Positions 33,904-45,800 of a stretch of 64,000 nt of DNA are shown here, one piece after another. Made by a program: the position numbers and the translations under genes. Where the stretch lies: assembly GCF_033115175.1 (NCBI RefSeq), contig NC_084836.1:67108797-67172796 (forward strand), written 5' to 3'. The notes below the pieces were generated by a model. The model saw nothing but the letters and a program-made list of their open reading frames with translations, was not told the origin of the DNA and did no database searches. The stretch's first letter is position 1. The number at the start of each line of letters is the position of its first letter. The stretch is from Lepus europaeus (Eukaryota > Chordata > Mammalia > Lagomorpha > Leporidae).

Positions 33904-34035
33904 ATTGGCTGTCCCGATTACGTGGCCTGCCCCCAGGCGCGTTGGGATTGGCTCCTTTAGGGGGGCGGGGACAGTCGGGGTGGCACCCCACACACACCTT
34001 GGCCCGCCTCTCTCCTGAGGAAAGGTGCTGATTGG
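33904..34035 (-). promoter_or_regulatory. Three inverted CCAAT (NF-Y) boxes
   Basis: ATTGG occurs at 33904-33908, 33947-33951 and 34031-34035, each in a GATTGGCT context. On the minus strand they read AGCCAAT, the orientation for TARBP2-directed transcription. Confidence 0.6.
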
Positions 34036-34739
34036 CTGTGAGACGCAGCTGACGGGTCCTGGCTCTGCGGTCTGGGAGAGTGGCCGTACCTGGACGCGAG
34101 AGGGGGCTGCTCCCTGCCCCTTAGGGCGCTGGGGCTGTTGCAGATGCAAGTCCAGCCCAGATTTCCGCCTCAGCCCCCAGCCTCAGAACCTGCTTCCCGT
34201 TCCTAGGTCGTCCCCCACCCACACCTCCCCGTTCATTCCGCTCGCAGCCTGTCGGGTTTTGCTCCTGAAGCCTTTTAGAACGGCCCTCTAGAGCCGGCCA
34301 GGACACTGTGGGCCTGAGAATTGGGCAGAGTGGGACCACACGGTCAGAGAACTAAGGCGCCTGGGTTCCTTCGGCTGAAGAGAGCCAGAGGGGACTGACC
34401 TCCTGAAGACGCATGCACGGAGTAGTGTGGGTGCAGAGCCCCAAGTCTCACAACCACCCCCGGGCTAAAAGATGAAAGCGAGATCGTGTGACCTTGGCCA
34501 GAGAAATAGCACCCCCAAAAAAAAAAATTCTAAGGAGTGTTCTGGGAATGAGTCCGGGAAGAGATGTCTTGCCCCGGAGCTGGGGGGGTCAAAGGCCCAG
34601 AGGAAGCTTGGGATGCTAATGAGGGGTCATCCACGAACACTGGAGAGACATGGGACCCAGAGCTGAGAGGATTCCAATTGGGTGGAACTGGAGTGGCGAC
34701 AGTTAGGGGAGGCAGAGCTGGCTCGATGTGTGTGACGGG

Positions 34740-35238
34740 GAGCCGGGTCCGAGCGCTGGGGATCCCATCCGAGGATCTGCTCTCGCGGCGGGCAGGAAGC
34801 GATCCGCACGAGGCCCGAGGTGGGACAGCCCTAGGACACCGCCAGCGGGCAGGCAGGGGGCCCGGGCGGGCCGGGGACGAGCCTGGAGCGCGCCGGATGG
34901 CAGCAGCGGGCTCCTTTAAGAGGCCGGCGGCTCCAGCGCTGCATCCCCCGCTCAGGGCGTGTCCGTCCCGGGGGGCCAGGGGCGGGGGCCTCGGAAGGAG
35001 CGGGAGTTCAAGCCGAGTGGGGACGGGGCTGGGGGTCGGGGGGTGGGGGCCGGAAGCCGGGGCTGACATCCGTGCGCTCGGACCCCGCACGAGCCTCGCC
35101 GTGACAGCGCCCCGAGTCCGGTCGAGGGCAGCGGGGGGAGGTGGGAAGGCGGAGGAGAAGGAGGAGGAGGCGGGAGCAGCATCCGGAGCGGAGCTGCAGC
35201 AGCGCCGCCTTTTGTGCTGCGGCCGAGGAGCCCCCGAG
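34740..35238 (+). promoter_or_regulatory. MAP3K12: MAP3K12 upstream CpG island and candidate non-coding exon 1
   Basis: A GC-rich block ends at a strong donor, GAGCCCCCGAG|GTGAGAG, after 35238. The stretch about 35140-35238 (GGAGCAGCATCCGGAGCGGA and onward) looks like a 5' leader. Its distance from TARBP2 fits the head-to-head arrangement in human. The start is not definable here. Confidence 0.6.
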
Positions 35239-36884
35239 GTGAGAGCCTGGCCGAGCGGTGGGGGGTGGGGGGCAGGCACGGGTCTGGGTCCTGGGATCCG
35301 GGCACCGAGGCAAGGTCGGGCTGCAGATTTGGCGTGGCGGAGGGAGGCGGCGCGGGGATGCTGAGGCTGTTTGGATGGAGACCTGGGGACCTGGACCCGA
35401 CGCCCGTGGGGATGGGAAGGAGGGAGGGATGCCGCGGCCCAGGCTGGAGCCCGAGGGCCCCGAGACTGGAAGGGAGGCTTGGGGTGGGGAGTGACTGGGG
35501 GACAGCCGTAAAGGACAGCGGTAAGGGAACAGCCTCTCTCCTCCCACTCAGCCTCTGGAGGGGAGGGAGAGAAGGCGGGGGGGGGGGGGGGCGAGTTTGG
35601 GCCCCTCCAGGGAAGGAAAGCAAGGACATGGCCCGATGCACCCCCTGCCTCCCCCCACCCCCACCCCTACCCCCACCCCACTGAGCAGACTGGACCTGAG
35701 AGCACCTGTTCCCTGAAGCCCGAGGCCCGGCCCCCTCCCCTTGCGGCTGTAATGCCCTGATCCCCTCCAGCTGTGGCTTTTGCCTCCAGCTGCTGTACCT
35801 CCCCTCCCCCCATGCATAGGTGGCCTCCTGCTGTTTCTGGCTCCTGTGGCTCCCCTAACCCATTTCCTCAGGTCAGGCCCTGCCAGAGCCTCCTCCCTCT
35901 CCCACTCACACTCTTCAAACTCATTGACTAAAAAATAAAGCAAGAGTCTTCCACGGAGGTGGAACTTCCTGATAACCATGATCTTGACCCAGGGGAGGCA
36001 GGAACGGGGGTCAAGGTGGGAAGAAATAGGTGTTCCTGGGAATTAGGGGAGCAGAATCCCACCTTTCAGGTCCCTGGCGGGTTCCGCCTTTGGCAGGCGT
36101 GTAGGGGAGCAGCCTTCAAGTAGAAGGGAGTGCACACCGGGGCTCCCACCCAGCCGCCCAGTCCTCAAACCACAAGGCGGACTCCCTGAGCCGGAGGGTC
36201 ACAGCCAAGGCCGGCAGGAGGGACTCAGGAAAGCCGCACTGAGCCTTCCTGTCGAGACACTCGAGTTTCTCTGGGCCTAAGGGCCTTGCTCCCTCTCCCC
36301 TCACTCCAAGGAGCAGAAAAGCCCCTGTCCACTCAGACTGTGACACAGGTGATGCGAGAAGACCCCAGCTCCCCACACACATAAAGACAGGCGTGCTGGG
36401 TGCCCACCTCTTGGAGAGCAGAGGGGTGAGGGCAGGAGGTAGCCTGGGTGTTGGGCTCCCCAGTGCTCCTGCTATGAGACTGCTGGCGGCTGCCTTGCCA
36501 AGAAGGGGGCCCAAGGCCCCAGCACCCACAGCCAGGGCCTGTCCACAGCGCAGGCCTACCTGTGAGAAGGAAGGGGTCGCACAATCCACCTTTCCCAGAG
36601 CCCCTTCTGGGGCGGGAGGGACCCCTTCAGTGGAGCTGAGCAGAGACTGCTCTGCAGCAGCTGGGCTAGGGCTGGGAGGAGAGGCAGTGCCCCTGACCCT
36701 GCTCCCAGGGGAGGGCAAGGAAGGCCCTGGCCTGGCTCCTGCTCTCTCTGCCCTCCTGTTTCTCCTCCACCACCCTTGCCACCATTTATACAAAACCTGC
36801 CACTTGGCGCCAGCAAGGTCTAGGTCGCGGAATGTATCCAGAACTTCCCGGGCCAGGAACTTTTGTGACTGCCTCAGTCATGCC

Positions 36885-37030
36885 CCCGACAACAGTCAGA
36901 TGGTGTTGTCATCACCTCTGCCTTAGACATGCGGACACTGACACTTAATTTCTTCAAAGTGAAAAACTTAGTCTAGGGCAAGAAGCGGGACTTGAACCCG
37001 GGTCCGTCAGGCCCGGAGCCTGTGCTCTTC
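36885..37030 (+). repeat. MIR
   Basis: The 3' MIR block GGGACTTGAACCCGGGTCCG is clear. Confidence 0.65.
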
Positions 37031-37368
37031 TGCACATAGGAACGCGGTGTTGGCCGCCGTGTGGCCGAGGTGCCCCGTGCTCATGTGGGGATATGGCATC
37101 TAAGCTTGGTTCCTCTCCTGCCCCCTCCCCACCAGCTCGGGGGCCCAGACTCAACCAATCTCTGAGTCTGGGGTCTGCATTTACCCAGGCACAACGGCCC
37201 CAAGCTCCTTTTGAAGTTTAAAGTAAGTTTTGCCTTTTTTTAAAAAAGCCATTGAAAGGGAGTACCGAAAATACCAGAAAATATAGTTAAACCGAAAGCA
37301 GAAATCTGAAACATTAAGAATGCTACCTGCCTAGATGTGGCTAAGCTGTGGTATTTGTCCTCCCAGCT

Positions 37369-37690
37369 TTTAAGATTTTATTTATTTACTATGTATTTGA
37401 AAGCCAGAGAAAGAGAGAGAGTGGGAGAAACAGAGAGGGAGGACGACAGAAACAGAGATCTACAGACTCTGGTTCAGTCCCCAAATGCCAGCAACAGCTG
37501 GGCTGGGCCAGGCCAGGCCAAAGCCAGGAGACTGGAATTCAAGCCAGGTCTCCCACGTGGGTGGTAGGGGTCCAACAACTTGAGGACACGCATTAGCAGG
37601 GAGCTGGAACCAGAACGGAGCCGGGAATTGAACCAGGGACTGCAGTATGGGACACGGCTGTCCTGAGCAGCGTTAGCCACTTGTCTTAAC
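37369..37690 (-). repeat. CSINE, reverse orientation
   Basis: AAGATTTTATTTATTTACTA start, (GA)-rich block, CCAGGTCTCCCACGTGGGTG. Confidence 0.82.
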
Positions 37691-37724
37691 CACTGTGCCA
37701 AACACCTGCTCATCCAGACTTCTT

Positions 37725-38013
37725 TTTGTTTATTTTCATCCACTTGAAAGGCAGAGGGAGAGAGAGAGAATTTTCCATCCGCTGGTTCATTCCCCAAAGG
37801 CCCACAGCAGCCAGGGCTGGGCCAGGCCAAAGACAGGAACCTGGAGCTCCATCGGGGTCTCTCAGGTGCGCAGCCAGTGCTGAGCTGTTCTCTGCTGCCT
37901 CCCTGGGTGCACATTAGCAGGAAGCTGGACCAGAAACGGAGTAGCCTGGACCCCCAACTATGGGATGCTGGGTCCCAGGCGGTGGCTTAACCTGCTGCAC
38001 CACAACGTCTACT
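37725..38013 (-). repeat. CSINE, reverse orientation, diverged
   Basis: TTCCATCCGCTGGTTCATTC and the terminal CACCACAACGTCTACTCC. Confidence 0.75.
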
Positions 38014-38034
38014 CCAGACTTTATTTTGTTCCCT

Positions 38035-38352
38035 TTTTCAAGATTTATTTGTTTATTTGAAAGGCCTGAGTTGCAGAGAGGGACAACTTCCATTCCACCC
38101 ACTGGCTCACTCCCCAAATGGCCACAACGGCCAGTGCTGGGCCAGACCGAAGCCAGGAGCCTGGAGCTTCATCTGGGTCTCCCAAGTGGGTAGCAGGGAC
38201 CCAAGCACTTGGACCATGTTCCGCTGTTTCCCAGGCATATTAGTGGGGAGCAGGATCAGAAGTGGAGCAGCCGGGACTCAAAACTGGTGCTCTTAGCATG
38301 GTGCCAGCATTGCAGGCAGCGGCTTAACCCACGGTGCCAGAATGCCAGCCCT
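38035..38352 (-). repeat. CSINE, reverse orientation
   Basis: TTTCAAGATTTATTTGTTTA at the start and GGTGCCAGAATGCCAGCCC at the end. Confidence 0.85.
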
Positions 38353-39779
38353 TAGATTTTCTTTAGTGCACATCTAGCTCAGGAACTGTTAAAATATGCT
38401 TAACTCCTTCCAGGTTCCCCTAGGGGCCCCTGTGACTTATCCCCCCTTCGCCTCAGACCTCCGTGGGTAGGTGGGGCCTAGCAGGGATCCCGGGTCAGTG
38501 CTGTGGCTGCGTATCGGAGAAGACTCCAGAGAGAGAACTTGGCCAGGCCGTGGGGGCTGGTGCAGAGAATCAGGCCTTTCTACGGTTCCACTGGAACCTG
38601 AGCTCATGAGGCAGACAGGAGAGATGGCCTAGGCCTGGGCTCCAACCAAGCAAGGGGGCTGGCGGGCAGGCGTCGCACTTCCAACTCACCCTCGCCACCC
38701 ACCTCCATAAGCTCTGGTCTCTCTGAAGCCACAGCTGGTGCTTTTTCCCTAAGCTGTCCTGTGCCTCTGCCCACCATCCTGGAAGCAGTCCAACAGCTTG
38801 GGCTGCTGGGTGAGGCCAAGGACCTGTGTTAAGGGGTGCTGTCCGGTCTCCCCTTCACGAGAGCACAACACAGGGAAAAGCCAGTCCCCTGGAAGAACAC
38901 TGTGGCTGGGACGAAATGACAAGTTGCAGCCTTGGTCCTTGTCTGAGCCAGCTCCTCTCCCTTGCAGCCCCCCTCCCACGTGCACTCAGGAGCCAGGGTG
39001 GGGGTGGGGGCTCTGCTCGGATTTCCTGAGAGGCTGTGAGGGAGCCCAGGGTCCAGACAGATGGCCTGGCCTCTGAACTACCCCCTCCACGGCCTCAGGA
39101 TAAGCAGCTTGGCCTTGAGAACCTGCAGTGGGGTGGGGGTGGGGGGGCTGCGAAGGAGCTGAGCAGCTTCACCTGGCCCAGCCTCAAGCATCCCAGGCTG
39201 GAGGAATGGGGGGGGGGGCTTCTGCCTCTACTCCACCCTGCAGTTTTCTTAGGGGGCCCTCTGGGGGCGCCAGCAAACCTGCAGCTGCGTTAGGGCCTCC
39301 CAGTGTCCAAGAAGCCCCTCCCCTGGCAGATGTGGGGTTCAGAGAGCATCCTGCCCCTTCCCCGGATCTGACAGAATGACTGACAGAGATACTCGCCGCT
39401 CCGATCGCATTGCAGCCCTTCCCCCACGTGCTGCATAATTGATGGCCCAGGAGACAGCGCCCCTCCCCCCAGGTGACAAATGTCTGGGCCGGGGGCTCCC
39501 AGCCATACTATCCCCTCCAAAGCCCTGGCGCCGGGGCACAGCTGGCGGGTCAGGATAAAGGAGCCGGCGGGAGGGGGGTGGGGGAGGTAGAGGACCAGGG
39601 CTGCAGCTCCCTGGGGCACGTGGCCTGCTCCTGCGCTGGGGGCGGGGTGGGCCTGGCCGGACCCCTTGCTTTTCCCTGGTCTCCCATTTCTCCAGACACA
39701 CAGGTGATGTGGATTCTCTGGACACCCGAGGGGCCTCTGGGATGAGCCTGGTGACCTGGAGGGAGAGGCGGCCGCGCCT

Positions 39780-40620
39780 AACCCCGCCTTAAAAAGTCGG
39801 GGCTGGGGAGAGGCTCCCACATGCACTCCTCGCGGGGGGGGGGGGGCTGTGCTTTCCAAGCCCCCCCAGCGCAGGCTGCACTCCGCGGCGCCTCCCTCGG
39901 TTCCCGGCTCTGGGCCTCTCGCCTCCGGCTGTGCCTTCGCCCTGGCCGTGTCCTGCCTCCCTCACTCTCCATTGCCTGCACCGTGTCCCCGACGCCCAAG
40001 CCCAAGCCCCCGCTCTCCGATACCCATCGCTTGTCCTCCGGATGCCCTCTGGCCCCTGAAGGACTCCCTTATCTGCCCGCGGGGCTGCACGCGAAGAAGG
40101 CGCACCGGGGCCGGCCGCTGGCCGGGGTCGCACCTCGGGCCCCGGACGCCCAAGGCCACCCCGGCACCGGCCACATGGGCCGCGCGGCGCGGCCCCGCCC
40201 CCGCGGCGCGCTCACGTGACCCTGGGCTAATCTGGTCCTGGTGACTTCACGCGCCGCCTCGGGCCCAGTCGTCATGGTTACGCCGCAGCGCCCCGCGCTT
40301 CTCCGGGCCCGCCGTGTCCCCTCCCCTGGCCCACCCGGACCCCCGCCCCCAGCCACGTGACGGCCGGGAAGGAGGTCGGGAGGGGGGAGGGGGCGCCGCG
40401 GCCGTAACCCCTTCCTCTCCGCTCGGTGGGGTTCCGACTCGGGCTTCGGGATCCAGCCCTCGTGGCCTGATGGCCCCCGCGGACCCCATCCCATCATCCT
40501 TGCTTCCGGGCCAGCCTGAGCAGGCCAGAGCGTCCGAGAGCCCGCGGGCCTCGGTTCTGGATGGTCCAAGAAGGAAGCGCCGGCCTGGGGGCAGGGGGAG
40601 GGCGGGCAGGTGAGAGCCCC
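39780..40620. promoter_or_regulatory. MAP3K12: Second CpG island, possible alternative MAP3K12 promoter
   Basis: Very CpG-rich. It has TCACGTGAC at 40212-40220 and CACGTGAC at 40354-40361 (USF/MITF/TFE-type E-boxes) and GTCATGGTTAC near 40271 (RFX-like half-site). A good donor GGGCAG|GTGAGAG follows 40609, so an alternative first exon is plausible. Confidence 0.55.
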
Positions 40621-40884
40621 TGGCTACTGCAGAGGAAATTCTGTTGTGGGGGGGGGGGGGGGCGCTTGGCTGGCCAGTTTGGTTTGCATTAGCTCTGGGA
40701 AGGGCAGGTATCTAGCAGGATGCCTTAGGGATTCCGGAGCTGTGATTTCCGCTTTCTGGGTCTGTGTTGGCAAGGATGGAATGGGAGCGTCTCTGAGCAC
40801 CAAACGAGCCAGTGTATCTATGTGTGTCTGTGGGCGCGCGCCCCGAGGAGGGACTGACCTGCAGCGGTGGGGAAGGCTCGTCAA

Positions 40885-41045
40885 AGTTGCACAGAGCACA
40901 CCTGGGGGCTTGGGCTCACTGTGGCACCACAGGCAGGCCGCTTAATCCCACCACGCCTTAGTGTGTAGAAGGGGCCAAGAATGCCCACCTTACTGCTTTG
41001 GGGATCGAATGCACGGTTGTGCCGACTGCAGAGGCTAACATTCGC
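40885..41045 (+). repeat. MIR
   Basis: GCTTAATCCCACCACGCCTT followed by TGTGTAGAAGGGGCCAAGAA, the MIR core pattern. Confidence 0.5.
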
Positions 41046-41574
41046 AGTACACCTTATGCCCCCCCAGCTCAGGCTTTTTGCCTGTTGTAGCCTGGGGTGA
41101 GCTGAGTTTCTGTGTGGCCTGCCTGGGGTCCAGCAGTCTGGAGGGATGAGACTGGGGCGGTTGGGTGGCCAGAGCTCGGAGCCGAGACTACCAGGGCGAG
41201 GGCAGGGGGCAGCTGGGGTCTGAAACAGTAGAGGGGGTGTGGCAAGTACACATGTTTAGAAAACTCCTTGGTGGTGGGAGACTTGGAGAGGATTGAAGAG
41301 GCCGCTGTCCTGGGCCAGGCGACAACCGCTGCTTGTGCCCGATGGGGGGAGGGGGCAGATTCCAGGGCTACCCTGCGCTAAGGAAGTGTTCTGTGGAAAG
41401 GCTTGGAAATGTACCTGTTCCCAGAATCAAGCCGCCTTGTGTCTCTACGTCATCGACACCTTACCACCCCTTGCGCTGTGGTTCAGGGCAGGGGCTGGGA
41501 GCTGCCTGGATGTGGCGGGAGATGGGTACTCAGGATGACCGCCAGTGGCCAGCTCTGGCCCACTTGCATTCCTG

Positions 41575-41690
41575 CTGGGTGGATTATCCGCCTGTATATG
41601 TGCAGAAACTCCGCCGTGGCTCTCCTGAGGTCACACAGCTGTTATTAAATGGCCGAGGCAGGTCTAGGGTTGGAGAGTTTAGTGGCCATT
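41575..41690 (+). repeat. MIR remnant
   Basis: CTGAGGTCACACAGCTGTTA then AATGGCCGAGGCAGG. Confidence 0.55.
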
Positions 41691-42409
41691 TCTAGGCCAT
41701 TGCCTAGAAAGCTGGGTCTTGATTTAGGGATCTGCGGCTGGGGCAGTGGAGAAGAGGAGAGAGAAGACAGGGCCTCCTTTGAGCTCCGGGAGAGCAGCTG
41801 TGATGGGAGGGCCAGGGGAGATGAAGCAGCGGCCACAGCTTGTTCTGCATCCGCATCGAACGGTTCTGCCCCTTGCACAGAGCATGCCGGGAGGGCGGTG
41901 ACAGCACACCGAGCCGCGGTGTGCACCTGTGCGCCCTGAGTGTGTCATATAGGCACTCACCTGAGTTCAGTGTTCCTGAGAGGGCCCCCGGTGGTACCCT
42001 GTGCCAAGTACGTGAGTGGGACGTACAGGTGCATCACCTGCATGTAGCAGGGGCAGGTGAGCCAGAGCTGAGGTTGAGACCTCGCTGTGTGACGCACAGG
42101 CGTACCGGCGTGTGTCAAGTGCAGTGCAACACAGAGAAGGGGACTAGTGCCTGCCGAGTCAGTGTATTTTACCAGTATGTGCCTGAGTGCGGTGATACTT
42201 GAGAATGGTACTCAGGGGTGTTACCTGGATACCCGACTGTTGCTTGTGTCGCCGATAGATGCCCGAGAGGCCAAGTGTGTCAGGCTCCCTCCTCACCCTA
42301 GGGGGAGACTCAAGGGTTATCCCCAGCAGGGCTGCCCTGAGGCCAGCTCTCTGCACCTGAACACCTCTTGCTGGGGATGGCGGCCCTGACTGGCCCTTCC
42401 TGTGCGCAG

Positions 42410-42891
42410 GCCTGCCGCTCACCACCGCAGCGGGGGCACAGACGCCATGGCCTGCCTCCACGAGACCCGCACACCCTCCCCTTCCTTCGGGGGCTTCGTG
42501 TCCACGCTCAGCGAGGCATCCATGCGCAAACTGGACCCGGACACTTCCGACTGCACCCCCGAGAAGGACCTGACCCCTACGCAGTGCGTGCTTCGCGATG
42601 TTGTGCCCCTCGGTGGGCAGGGCGGGGGCGGGCCCAGCCCCTCCCCGGGTGGGGAGCCGCCCCCCGAGCCTTTTGCCAACAGCGTTCTGCAGCTTCACGA
42701 GCAGGATGCAGGGGGCCCCGGGGGAGCCACGGGGTCTCCTGAGAGCCGGGCGTCCAGGGTTAGAGCTGATGAGGTGCGGCTACAGTGCCAGAGTGGCAGT
42801 GGCTTCCTGGAAGGCCTCTTTGGCTGCCTGCGCCCCGTGTGGACCATGATTGGCAAGGCCTACTCCACGGAGCACAAGCAGCAGCAGGAAG
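42410..42891 (+). CDS. MAP3K12: MAP3K12 first coding exon (with 37-nt 5' UTR)
   Basis: The acceptor is CCTGTGCGCAG; ATG at 42447; the donor is GAAG|GTAGGT. It encodes [20 protein letters not shown] and onward to [13 protein letters not shown]. It includes the optional 99-nt segment 42584-42682. Confidence 0.96.
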
Positions 42892-45800
42892 GTAGGTGCT
42901 GTGCTTGCGGGAGCCCCACCTCCAGCACCTGAGTCTTTCCCTCCCCAAGGCCAAGCCCCAGGCCCTTTCCCACTGCCCACCCAGTGCCCCGGCCCTGGCC
43001 CTGAGCCTTGTGGCACTGTGCCTCCTGCCCACAGACCCTTGGGAGGTTCCCTTTGAGGAAATCCTGGACCTGCAGTGGGTAGGCTCGGGGGCCCAGGGCG
43101 CCGTCTTCCTGGGGCGCTTCCACGGGGAAGAGGTGGCTGTGAAGAAGGTGCGAGACCTCAAGGAGACTGACATCAAACACCTGCGGAAGCTTAAGCACCC
43201 CAACATCATCACTTTCAAGTGAGGCCCCTGGCAGGGGCTGGGGGCTGGGACCCTCCTGGGCTGTGGGACCCAGCCACGTCCTTTCCTGAGGACACTTCCA
43301 AATGGCATGGGTGGGAAAGGGGGCTTCCAAGTGTGAACCAGGTGGGAGCCAGGTGGCCGAAGCCTTCACACCACTGTTTGGCCCCCAGGGGTGTGTGCAC
43401 CCAGGCCCCCTGCTACTGCATCCTCATGGAGTTCTGCGCCCAGGGCCAGCTGTACGAGGTGCTGCGGGCTGGCCGCCCAGTCACCCCCTCCTTGCTGGTT
43501 GACTGGTCCATGGGCATCGCTGGGGGCATGAACTACCTACACCTGCACAAGATCATCCACCGAGACCTCAAGTCCCCCAAGTGAGTATACCAGCCGGAAG
43601 TGGGTACACGTGGGGTCCCATGTCGGGAGGGCTGCGGTGGAGCCCACACACAGTCAGGGGATGTGTGCGGAGGGGCAGAGTCCAGCTGACTGCTCTTTCC
43701 CAGCATGCTAATCACATACGATGACGTGGTCAAGATCTCAGATTTCGGCACTTCCAAGGAGCTGAGTGACAAGAGCACCAAGATGTCCTTTGCAGGGACG
43801 GTGGCCTGGATGGCCCCAGAGGTGATCCGCAACGAGCCTGTGTCTGAGAAGGTGGACATCTGGTGAGGGCCAGGCTGGGCCCCAGGGCGGGGGCACTTCC
43901 GGGGACTGGACATGGCGGCCAGGGCTTCTACAGAGAGCTCTTCCCAAGTGAAGCCCCTCCTCCTCAGGTCCTTTGGTGTGGTGCTGTGGGAACTGCTGAC
44001 GGGTGAGATTCCCTACAAAGACGTGGACTCCTCCGCCATCATCTGGGGTGTGGGCAGCAACAGTCTGCATCTGCCTGTGCCCTCCAGCTGCCCAGACGGC
44101 TTCAAAATCCTACTCCGCCAGTGCTGGTGAGGATGGTCTTGGGGCTGGGGAGCAAGGGGGTGTTGCTGGTGGGTAGCGGGCTCCTAGATCCCGGCCACCC
44201 AGGGCCTGAATCCGTAACAGAAAATCCCAGCTCCCAGAGCCCAGGATGGAGAATGTGGGCATAGCGGGCTGAGCTGGCCATAACCTGCAGGGGGTGCCTT
44301 GCATTTGGAATGGGCTCATGCAGCCTCCCAGGCTGAGCGACTCCAGGCAGGTGGTGTCACTTCCAAACCCTTTCCTCTTCTGTGCGCCATGGGTAACAGT
44401 ACCTGCTAACCAGGGCTGCTACCAAGCACCAGAGCACGGAAGGGGCACCGGAACAGCCAAGCCTCCAACTGACCTCCGAAGGCAGCAGCAGGGAACCCAG
44501 ACCCCCAGGCAAGCTTGAGGCCGCTCCAGCTGTGGTCAGGCATTTCCAGGCGCTTCCTTTAAAGGCCTTGTCCTGGGAGGACAAGCCGTCACGTAGTTGC
44601 ACAGGTCTCCTCACTTCCACTTCCTAGTTGACAGAGTTCTCGGGGCACAGGATCGGGGTCTTCAGGACACTTTGGGCAGATGTTCTAAGCTGCTATCTGA
44701 AACCCACCCCCACCCCCACCTCCCTTCAGGAACAGCAAACCTCGAAACCGCCCATCGTTCCGACAGATCCTGCTGCACCTGGACATCGCCTCAGCCGATG
44801 TGCTCTCCACGCCACAGGAGACCTACTTCAAGTCCCAGGTGTGAGGGGGGGGCCTGATGAGGGCCGGGCAGCCCACATGCTGTGGTGCCGGCAGCCCACA
44901 GACTGTCTACCAGGCAGGCAGAGGACTACCCTCACCCCTCATTGTCTACGCCCCCAGGCAGAGTGGCGGGAGGAAGTCAAGCTGCACTTTGAAAAGATTA
45001 AGTCTGAAGGGACCTGTCTGCACCGCCTCGAAGAGGAGCTGGTGATGCGGAGGAGAGAGGAGCTCAGGTGTGTGCTCACATCTGGGAGGCGACTTCCCCA
45101 CGATGCCAGCAGGTGAACCTGGTTCACTTGAGGAGCCTTCTACCTGTTTCAGACATGCCTTGGACATCCGGGAACACTATGAGAGGAAGCTGGAGCGAGC
45201 CAACAATCTGTACATGGAACTGAATGCTCTCATGTTGCAGCTGGAACTCAAGGAGCGGGAGCTGCTCAGGTAACCCCGCCTGTCCTCAGGCATCAATCCC
45301 CCAAAGCCCCACCCCCACCCCAAGCTGAGCCCACTGAACCCATCTCCAACTAAGAGGTGCATGGATGTCTAGGCGGGAGCAAGCTTTAGAGCGCAGGTGC
45401 CCGGGCCTGCTGAAGTCACACCCTTCCCGAGGCATCCTGCACGGCAACACCATGGAGAAGCTCATCAAGAAGCGCAATGTGCCGCAGAAGCTGTCGCCTC
45501 ACAGCAAAAGGTGGGAGTGGGGAGCTCCTGACGCCCATGCAGGCCAGCCCTGGGTATAGAGACGCCTTATCCTGATCCTCTCTCCCCTACCAGGCCAGAT
45601 ATCCTCAAGACAGAGTCTTTACTACCTAAGCTAGATGCAGCCCTGAGTGGAGTGGGGCTTCCTGGGTGCCCCAAAGGACCCCCTTCACCAGGGCGGAATC
45701 GCCGTGGCAAGACGCGTCACCGGAAGGCCAGCGCCAAGGGCAGCTGTGGGGACCTGCCTGGGCTTCGTGCAGCCGTGCCAGCCCATGAACCCGGGGGACC

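Larger units (their letters stand above)
33270..33960. promoter_or_regulatory. TARBP2: TARBP2 CpG island promoter
   Basis: Dense CpG around exon 1 and upstream. It carries a ZNF143-like site at 33515-33533, a second at 33820-33833, and inverted CCAAT boxes just beyond. No TATA box. This suggests a housekeeping promoter. Confidence 0.75.
35239..42409. other. MAP3K12: MAP3K12 5' introns
   Basis: Non-coding. It contains long G runs (35577-35591, 39833-39846, about 40645-40662), C-rich (CCCCAC)n near 35647-35682, MIRs, three reverse CSINEs at 37.4-38.4 kb, and a second CpG island. Nothing coding recognised. Confidence 0.65.

Noticed and set aside
34530-35684. Overlapping long frames on both strands (up to 266 codons)
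   Set aside because: They lie in a CpG island where stop codons are rare; the sequence fits a promoter and 5' leader.
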